NCBI GenBank assembly: GCA_050014815.1
Contig: JBEKCP010000341.1
Coordinates: forward strand, 1-6,805
Length of the DNA: 6,805 nt
Reading direction: 5' to 3'
Source of the DNA: JBEKCP01 sp050014815
GTDB lineage: Bacteria; Planctomycetota; Planctomycetia; Pirellulales; Thermoguttaceae
In this document: piece by piece, positions 1 through 3,996 of the stretch
Position numbering within the stretch: the first letter of the stretch is position 1
Layout: each line of letters opens with the position of its first letter
The notes under the pieces: generated by a model
Told to the model about the DNA's origin: nothing
What the model saw: only the letters and a program-made list of their open reading frames with translations
The model's database searches: none
Made by a program: the position numbers and the translations under genes

Positions 1-2
1 TC

Positions 3-518
3 GAGCAGTTCGCCCGGGCGGTCGGGGTGCCGCTGGCCACCGTCACTTTGGACCCCCGGGGCAGAGTCCTCCAGCAGAAGCTCTGCGACGTCAAGGCGGC
101 GGCCTCGACCAACAGCGGATTCACGCTCCCCTTGCCTGAAGATCCGGTCGCCGTCGGCCAACAGTGGTCGATCCCAAGTCTGATCGACCTCCCGTTGCCC
201 AACGGCGGCGTCCGGCGGATCAAGTCGATCCAGAACTTCACCCTGGAGAGCGTCAAGACGGGGGTGGCCACGATCCGGGTGAAGACGGAAATCCTCACGC
301 CCATCCACGACCCGGCCCTGGAGAGCCAGCTCCTCCAGTTCGAGTCGTCGGGCACAGTCCGGCTGGACATCGAGGCCGGGCGGATCCTCGGCCAGCAGAT
401 CGACGTGGACAAGGGGGTCGTGGGTTTCTGCGGCGCGGCCAGCAGCATCCATTACGTCAGCCGCTGGACCGAGGATCTGCTGCCGGACCAAACGAGCGTT
501 GCCTCCCATGATCGGTAA
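3..518 (+). CDS. Conserved secreted-type protein, C-terminal part (DUF6263-like), 5' end outside window
   Basis: The frame is open from the window edge, so this is the last 171 residues of a longer protein; the GTG at 27 is probably internal. The visible part is all-beta in character. It runs from a 'TLDPRGRVLQQK' strand pair through 'LPLPEDPVAVGQQWSIP' and 'FTLESVKTGVATIRVKTEIL' to a closing 'GTVRLDIEAGRILGQQIDV' strand. The order 'DPRGRV...LPLPE.PV.VG..W...TLESV..G.ATI' recalls the DUF6263 type of planctomycete periplasmic proteins, whose function is unknown; this match is from memory and not searched. The last residues (SVASHDR) and the TAA stop are encoded inside a 21-bp repeat that recurs at the next gene's start. 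Coding is clear; the family assignment is moderate. Confidence 0.8.
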   Translation, partial: EQFARAVGVPLATVTLDPRGRVLQQKLCDVKAAASTNSGFTLPLPEDPVAVGQQWSIPSLIDLPLPNGGVRRIKSIQNFTLESVKTGVATIRVKTEILTPIHDPALESQLLQFESSGTVRLDIEAGRILGQQIDVDKGVVGFCGAASSIHYVSRWTEDLLPDQTSVASHDR

Positions 519-620
519 CGGGGACTGTCCCAATTCGGGCACCATGCGGAGCTTGGTCGCGACGAAAATGGGACTGTCCCCTTAACGATGCCAGCGAGGG
601 TTGCCTCCCATGATCGGTAA
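498..620. repeat. REPIN-like insert between 21-bp direct repeats
   Basis: A 21-bp sequence (GTTGCCTCCC...GGTAA) occurs identically at 498-518 and 600-620; the match extends to about 26 bp with one mismatch. Between the copies lie two palindromic cores, 'GGGGACTGTCCC' at 520-531 and 'GGGACTGTCCCC' at 570-581. They are in opposite orientation: the reverse complement of 560-585 matches 516-537 (taa..ggggac.gtccca..tt.cg). Two inverted REP cores with a short spacer is the architecture of REPINs, which are mobilised by RAYT transposases in other bacteria. No transposase is in the window. The first repeat copy supplies the upstream gene's stop and the second supplies the downstream gene's ATG. Confidence 0.75.
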
Positions 621-1257
621 AGTCGTTTCCAAAGTGCTGCTCCTGGCCGCCGCGGTGACCGTGCCCGCAATGTGCTATACGGGCTACGATTTCTGGAAGA
701 AGAGCCCCGGGAAGACCGCCGGCCCCGCGCCGGGTGCCGCGGGGTCTGGCGCGGAGTCCACCCCCGGCGGATCCTCCCAAGAGCCGCCGGGTTCCGGCCG
801 GACGACCGCGATGCCTCTGGAAGGGCCAAGGGTCCAAGACCTGGCCGAGGTCCTCCATTTCGACGTCACGCCCGAGTGGATCATGCGGCGCTGGCCGCGG
901 GTCTCGACCGGCGGACCCCAGCTTCAGTTCCAGAGCTACCGCGTGCCGTTGGTGACCGGGACGGCCGAGAGCGACCTGGCCGGGGCCTTGACCTACTATT
1001 TCAACCCTCAGCAGCAGGTCCAGCGGATCGCGTTCCAAGGCACGACCGGCGACCCGCGGAACCTCGTGGCCCTCGTGGAAAGCCGGTACCACTTCAGCCG
1101 ACGGTTGACCAACAACCCCGCCACGGCGGTCTACGAAGCGGTCCGTTCCGACGGGAAATCGGCCGGCGGTCTGCGGGTCTCCTCCGCCGGGATCGTCAAG
1201 GCCGCCGAGCCGCTGAAGCGGTTCGACGTGGAACTGGTCCTGGAGCGGCCGGAATGA
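610..1257 (+). CDS. Membrane-anchored planctomycete protein (DUF6690-like)
   Basis: A 215-residue protein of unknown function. I chose the ATG at 610 over the TTG at 601 because GAGGG (596-600) lies 9 nt upstream as a ribosome binding site. Residues 5-25 form a hydrophobic signal anchor (VVSKVLLLAAAVTVPAM) after a short basic N-terminus. Residues 30-70 are a Pro/Gly/Ser linker. Residues 76-211 form a compact domain with 'LAEVLHFDVTPEWIMRRWPR', 'YRVPLVTGT', 'DLAGALTYYFNPQQQVQRI' and 'GTTGDPRNLVALVESRYHF'. I recognise this block as the DUF6690-type domain of planctomycetes, from memory and without a search. Expected topology is N-in with the domain in the periplasm. Without the insert just upstream, its start would overlap the preceding gene's stop, so the two were probably once translationally coupled. 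Confidence 0.85.
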   Translation: MIGKVVSKVLLLAAAVTVPAMCYTGYDFWKKSPGKTAGPAPGAAGSGAESTPGGSSQEPPGSGRTTAMPLEGPRVQDLAEVLHFDVTPEWIMRRWPRVSTGGPQLQFQSYRVPLVTGTAESDLAGALTYYFNPQQQVQRIAFQGTTGDPRNLVALVESRYHFSRRLTNNPATAVYEAVRSDGKSAGGLRVSSAGIVKAAEPLKRFDVELVLERPE

Positions 1258-1272
1258 AGGCGGAGGGACAAG

Positions 1273-1293
1273 CCCCCGGACTGCGTCCGGGGG
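1273..1293 (+). terminator. GC-rich hairpin after the DUF6690-like gene
   Basis: CCCCCGGAC (1273-1281) pairs perfectly with GTCCGGGGG (1285-1293) around a TGC loop. It begins 16 nt after the stop codon. No T tract follows, so it is not a textbook intrinsic terminator; it may stabilise the 3' end of the transcript or assist Rho-dependent ending. Confidence 0.45.
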
Positions 1294-1312
1294 GCAGAAG
1301 GCGGAAGCAAGG

Positions 1313-1341
1313 ATTGCGACGCAGGACGCCGCCGTCGCAAT
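1313..1341. repeat. Second hairpin downstream of the DUF6690-like gene
   Basis: ATTGCGACG (1313-1321) and CGTCGCAAT (1333-1341) form a perfect 9-bp stem with an 11-nt loop, 20 nt after the previous hairpin. No T tract follows on the + strand (GCCGTTTC comes next). It is probably part of the transcript-end structure; its role is not certain. Confidence 0.4.
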
Positions 1342-1427
1342 GCCGTTTCATCGGACGCTTGCGGTTTAACGGGGACCCCCGCCGCCTGGCTTTCCTGCCG
1401 GGACGTGATCAGTGCATTCATGAGATC

Positions 1428-1494
1428 ACACTAACCCGAAGCACAAGCGAGGGATGGCAAACGGTTTACCCTCGCTTGCGCTTCGGGTTAGTGT
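1428..1494. repeat. Dispersed planctomycete palindrome, copy 1
   Basis: The left arm 1428-1453 (ACACTAACCCGAAGCACAAG...) and right arm 1469-1494 form a 26-bp stem with one mismatch (A at 1443), closing a 15-nt loop. The same arm sequence recurs at 6350-6418. Translated, the arms give the 'SPKRKRG' and 'PRLRFGLV' strings that pollute planctomycete gene predictions. It sits between convergent genes, where it could end transcription in both directions. Known facts stop at its being a common intergenic repeat; origin and role are unresolved. Confidence 0.85.
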
Positions 1495-1603
1495 TTCGCA
1501 CTCTGCATCGGAAATCCCAAGCCATGAATAATCCGGGCTAATCATCCCGATTGGTTTTCTCGACCACAGCGACACACCGGACCGCCGTCATCGGCCAGAG
1601 CGG

Positions 1604-2629
1604 TTACCCGACAACCAATCTGGCCCGCTGCTGCGCGACTCCGACGCGGGCAATCGTCCCGCTGGTGAACTCCAGGAAATCGGATTCAACCCCGTCCGAG
1701 AAGATTACACCGCCGGAAGGCATGAGTGATTCAATAACCAATTCGTTCCCTTGATCGAGCCACCCCGCCACCAAATCGGCTCCCGATTGCTTGCTGCGGA
1801 ACGGCTCGCGCACGACCCAAACCAAACGGCGGTCCTCCCAGGCCAAACGAATGCGGTGCTGCAACCCTCCCCCTGTCCAATGAGCGAATCCCTCGGCCAT
1901 GTTGACCACCGAAGAAAGCCAGCCCGTGGACCCGGCTCCCGTGGAAACGATCAGCCCGCTGGAAGATTGCGGCTCTGCCTGGTTGTCCACCCGGAGAACG
2001 TATCGGGCAGAGACATGGCTTTGGCAGCCGATGAAGAAGTCGTTGAACGCCAGCATCCGCTGACCGTCGTTCAGGTTGACCTCCGCCAGCGTGATCTCGC
2101 GGATCTTGGCTCGGTTCTCGGCGGCGTGTTGCACCGCCTGCCTGGCCTGACGGACGTGGAACGGCAGAAGAACGCCGTCGATCCGCTGCGGATCAGGGTT
2201 GACGGCCACGATAGGTAGTTCGCCCACGTATTTGGCGGCGTTCGCCACAAGTCCGTCTCGCCCGACCACCACGACCGCGATGCACCCCCGGAAATCGAAG
2301 GTAGGCAGATACTCCCGCTCCACAAATTTCACGGGATAACCCAGATCGAGTTCCTTCTTGAGCCGGTCAATCGTGCCATGCTGGGCGCGATCCTCCTGCT
2401 CGTAGGAGGCGAGCGCGGCTTCACCGGCCTTTTGATCTTCCGCCAACTCGGCGGCGGTCTCGGCGGCGCGCATGCTGCGCCGAGTTCGGGAGGCGCTCAG
2501 GGCGCGCTCGTGAACGATGGCCTGCTTCAAGCGGAACCTGGCCGCGCTCTTGGTGGCCCATCGCGACACCAGCCCTTCCAGGCGCGTCGGTTGCGTCACG
2601 ACCGCTATCGTTGGCGGCAAGAGTCCCAT
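1604..2629 (-). CDS. NAD kinase-fold protein, NADK2-like, with altered GGDGT motif
   Basis: A 341-residue protein of the NAD kinase/diacylglycerol kinase fold. Residues 1-115 are a mostly helical, charged N-terminal region. Residues 117-152 carry the nucleotide-binding loop 'VVGRDGLVANAAKYV' followed by 'VNPDPQRIDGVLLPF'. Asp125 matches the family's essential Asp, but the usual GGDGT reads GRDGL. Later landmarks are 'NDFFIG' (196-201, the NE motif), 'SARYVL' (207-212), 'SSSGLIVSTGAGSTGW' (222-237), 'REPF' (274-277) and a C-terminal 'SDGVESDFLEFTSGTIA' (311-327). The VN.DP.R..G, SSGL..(S/C)TG.GS..W and REP elements resemble human mitochondrial NADK2 as I remember it, more than bacterial NadK. 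It starts 3 nt after the SPFH stop, so it is probably translationally coupled. Likely role: phosphorylation of NAD or a related substrate; activity is uncertain because of the altered loop. Confidence 0.85.
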   Translation of the reverse strand: MGLLPPTIAVVTQPTRLEGLVSRWATKSAARFRLKQAIVHERALSASRTRRSMRAAETAAELAEDQKAGEAALASYEQEDRAQHGTIDRLKKELDLGYPVKFVEREYLPTFDFRGCIAVVVVGRDGLVANAAKYVGELPIVAVNPDPQRIDGVLLPFHVRQARQAVQHAAENRAKIREITLAEVNLNDGQRMLAFNDFFIGCQSHVSARYVLRVDNQAEPQSSSGLIVSTGAGSTGWLSSVVNMAEGFAHWTGGGLQHRIRLAWEDRRLVWVVREPFRSKQSGADLVAGWLDQGNELVIESLMPSGGVIFSDGVESDFLEFTSGTIARVGVAQQRARLVVG

Positions 2630-2632
2630 AGC

Positions 2633-3652
2633 CTATTGCTTTCCGTCCGTCGAGAGCAAGGCGTTGAGCAGATCGGGCGAGATGTTCAACTGCCCGATCT
2701 TCTCGGCGTTTTCCGCCAGATCGCGAAACGCCATGGCCACGAGCAGTCTGGGGTTGACTTCGCCCGACGATGCAGCCATCAGCGTCCGCCAATCCATTCC
2801 TTTCAAGGGTTCGAGCGTAGCTCGAAGGGCCTGACCGCGCGCCTCCGCCTCCTTGCGCTGATTCTCCACGCGGTGCTCCACCAGTTGGCTGCGCTGTTGC
2901 TCGATGACAACGTCTGCCTCCATCTGGGTTTCTCGGACCTGCCGCTTCTTCTGCTCAATGGCGATCTCTGCCTCCATTTGGGTCTCGCGGATCTGCCGCT
3001 TCTTCTGCTCGACAGCGATCTCGGTATTCAGTTCGTTTTCCTTGATCTTCCGTTCCAGGTCCAAGGCCGCATTGCGGCGGACGAAAACGGCCTCATCGGC
3101 CTTCCGCAGCAGTTGTTCGCGGGCGTCCGCCTGGAGGGCCTTGGCCATTTCCGGCGCGGCCTTGATCGAGACGATCGACAAGCCGAGCACTTCGACGCCC
3201 AGCATCGTTACAGTCTCGCACGCCTTGAGCTTCTCGATCATGTCCTGGACCAGGGTATCGGAGTTGACCAGCAGTTCCGCCAGAGTATGCCGTTGGGTGA
3301 ACGAGCGGGCAAGGATCTGCGCGGCATGGACAAGCCGGTCGCCGAGCTTCTCCGCATCATTGGAGCGATAGCGACCTCGCGTATCCAGGCTGAAGTCCAG
3401 GAGGGCGGCGATTCGCTTCGGGTCGCTGATCCGATACGTCAACTCGCCTTGGATGGTCGCATCCTGGAAGTCTGCGGTTGCCTCGTTGAACACGAAAGGC
3501 ACATCAGCGCTGGCCACCGGAACCTGGACCAACATCGAGTTCGGCGCGAAATAGAAGAACGACAACCCCGTGCCCGCCCGCACAATCTTCCCCGAGCGAA
3601 ACTGAATCACGTAGGTGGTCGGCGAGACCTTGACGAATCGAAAGCCGAACAT
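2633..3652 (-). CDS. SPFH/Band 7 domain protein with repeated coiled coil
   Basis: A 339-residue protein. The start at 3652 is chosen over the ATG at 3691 because AGGAGG (3658-3663) lies 5 nt upstream, and because the extra 13 residues would be encoded across the predicted transcription start. Residues 1-170 form the SPFH (stomatin/prohibitin/flotillin/HflK-C) domain, with 'FVKVSPTTYVIQFRSGKIV' at the start, 'FQDATIQGELTYRISDPKRI' in the middle and 'LGVEVLGLSIVSIKAAPEMAKAL' at its end. Residues 171-275 are a highly charged coiled coil containing an 18-residue unit three times. Residues 280-335 form a small helical C-terminal region. There is no N-terminal membrane helix, unlike most stomatins and flotillins, so membrane contact would have to be peripheral. 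SPFH proteins oligomerise into rings or cages on membranes. Its direct partner in the operon is the NAD kinase-like protein. Confidence 0.92.
   Translation of the reverse strand: MFGFRFVKVSPTTYVIQFRSGKIVRAGTGLSFFYFAPNSMLVQVPVASADVPFVFNEATADFQDATIQGELTYRISDPKRIAALLDFSLDTRGRYRSNDAEKLGDRLVHAAQILARSFTQRHTLAELLVNSDTLVQDMIEKLKACETVTMLGVEVLGLSIVSIKAAPEMAKALQADAREQLLRKADEAVFVRRNAALDLERKIKENELNTEIAVEQKKRQIRETQMEAEIAIEQKKRQVRETQMEADVVIEQQRSQLVEHRVENQRKEAEARGQALRATLEPLKGMDWRTLMAASSGEVNPRLLVAMAFRDLAENAEKIGQLNISPDLLNALLSTDGKQ
2870..3031 (-). repeat. Three tandem 54-bp (18-residue) repeats inside the SPFH gene
   Basis: Residues 208-225, 226-243 and 244-261 repeat the unit (M/L).(A/T)(E/D)(I/V).(I/V)EQ(K/Q).(R/S)Q(V/I/L).E... 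The first two units are nearly identical (EIAVEQKKRQIRETQ against EIAIEQKKRQVRETQ), and the third has diverged. The 18-residue period does not match the 7-residue heptad exactly, but 11- and 18-residue periods are typical of right-handed or near-straight coiled coils. The DNA copies (2978-3031, 2924-2977, 2870-2923) are tandem, so copy number could vary between strains. Confidence 0.85.
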
Positions 3653-3657
3653 GGACA

Positions 3658-3663
3658 CCTCCT
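3658..3663 (-). promoter_or_regulatory. Strong Shine-Dalgarno site deciding the SPFH start
   Basis: AGGAGG on the minus strand lies 5 nt before the ATG at 3652. The alternative ATG at 3691 has only a G-rich homopolymer in front of it and would lie at the transcript's extreme 5' end. Confidence 0.8.
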
Positions 3664-3705
3664 GAAGTACTGGAATGCCATCGGGGTGCATACCCCCCCC
3701 CGGAG

Positions 3706-3734
3706 ATTATAGCATACGAGGGCGGGAGTTTCAG
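3706..3734 (-). promoter_or_regulatory. Sigma-70-type promoter of the SPFH/NADK-like operon
   Basis: On the minus strand a perfect extended -10 (TGCTATAAT, with TATAAT at 3706-3711) follows a -35-like CTGAAA (3729-3734) at a 17-nt spacing. The predicted start, about 7 nt downstream, falls in a run of nine G (3693-3701 read as C on the + strand). The leader to the SPFH ATG would be about 47 nt. Confidence 0.7.
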
Positions 3735-3756
3735 CAACTCTTTTCCAGCACAATCC

Positions 3757-3793
3757 AAGCGCCCCCGGCCTGAACCCGGAACCAGGGGCGCTT
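3757..3793. terminator. 9-bp hairpin between the transporter relic and the SPFH promoter
   Basis: AAGCGCCCC (3757-3765) pairs perfectly with GGGGCGCTT (3785-3793) around a 19-nt loop, followed on the + strand by TCGTT. On the minus strand it lies downstream of the hydrolase gene and just upstream of the operon promoter, so it could insulate the operon from read-through. The T tract is poor in both directions, so terminator activity is only possible. Confidence 0.35.
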
Positions 3794-3794
3794 T

Positions 3795-3982
3795 CGTTAC
3801 AACTCGGCCTTCTCGACCTCGGCCGGCCGGCACATCGGGGCACCGGCCGTCAGCACGATCATTGGCACGATGCCAGTACTCATTCTGCCGCTGGCGATCT
3901 TTTTTATCACGAACGTGTCAGCCTGCGCGCCGCTGGCGGCGCGCTGGTCTCGGTCGTGGGAGTGGCCCTGCTGGTGATGTGA
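3795..3982 (+). pseudogene. 3' relic of an EamA/DMT-family transporter, frameshifted
   Basis: On the + strand, one frame from 3795 reads 'GRHIGAPAVSTIIGTMPVLI' then LPLAIFF; after the six-T run at 3900-3905 a second frame reads 'HERVSLRAAGGALVSVVGVA' then LLVM and a TGA (3980-3982). Joined by one extra T, the peptide runs ...PLAIFFYHERVSLRAAGGALVSVVGVALLVM. This is the standard last two helices of a DMT (EamA) transporter: a helix ending in a (G/H)ER loop, then GA.L...GV.LL. The 5' part is absent, since an in-frame stop lies at 3771-3773 and no transporter-like sequence is visible before about 3795. This is therefore a dead gene fragment, convergent with the hydrolase gene and ending 14 nt from its stop. 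The family call rests on pattern recognition over about 60 residues. Confidence 0.6.
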
Positions 3983-3996
3983 TTAGCTGGCCGTCG

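Larger units (their letters stand above)
1258..1603. other. Non-coding region between convergent genes
   Basis: This 346-nt stretch separates the + strand DUF6690-like gene from the 3' end of the - strand kinase-like gene. It contains two short hairpins (1273-1293 and 1313-1341), a 6-bp inverted repeat GTGATC/GATCAC (1405-1410 and 1424-1429), a long dispersed palindrome (1428-1494), and an AT-richer block near 1523-1545 reading CATGAATAATCCGGGCTAA, which may be another planctomycete intergenic repeat. The + strand frame crossing the palindrome has no start with a ribosome site and ends in repeat-derived sequence. I see no gene here. Confidence 0.7.

Noticed and set aside
509..586. Short + strand frame from the first ATGATCGGT copy to a TAA in the insert
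   Set aside because: It is only about 25 codons, made of repeat and REP cores, and is a by-product of the duplication that carries gene 2's start codon.
457..1092. Minus-strand open frame of 211 codons over the first two genes
   Set aside because: It is opposite two coding genes and crosses the REPIN-like insert; its 'GTVPV/KGTVPF' strings are translated repeat.
672..1541. + strand open frame of 289 codons overlapping the DUF6690-like gene
   Set aside because: It is an out-of-frame shadow rich in Arg/Pro/Gly that runs through the intergenic hairpins and palindrome.
2870..3031. Tandem 54-bp repeats considered as a CRISPR-like or satellite array
   Set aside because: They are in frame within the SPFH coiled coil, lack spacers, and change mostly conservatively at protein level.
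3653..3691. Upstream ATG extending the SPFH protein by 13 residues
   Set aside because: It lacks a ribosome binding site and lies almost at the predicted transcription start, whereas the ATG at 3652 has AGGAGG at ideal spacing.
2378..3712. Long + strand open frame of 444 codons across the SPFH and kinase-like genes
   Set aside because: It is antisense to two genes with clear family motifs. Its Leu-rich repeats are the reverse reading of the coiled-coil units, and it spans the operon junction.
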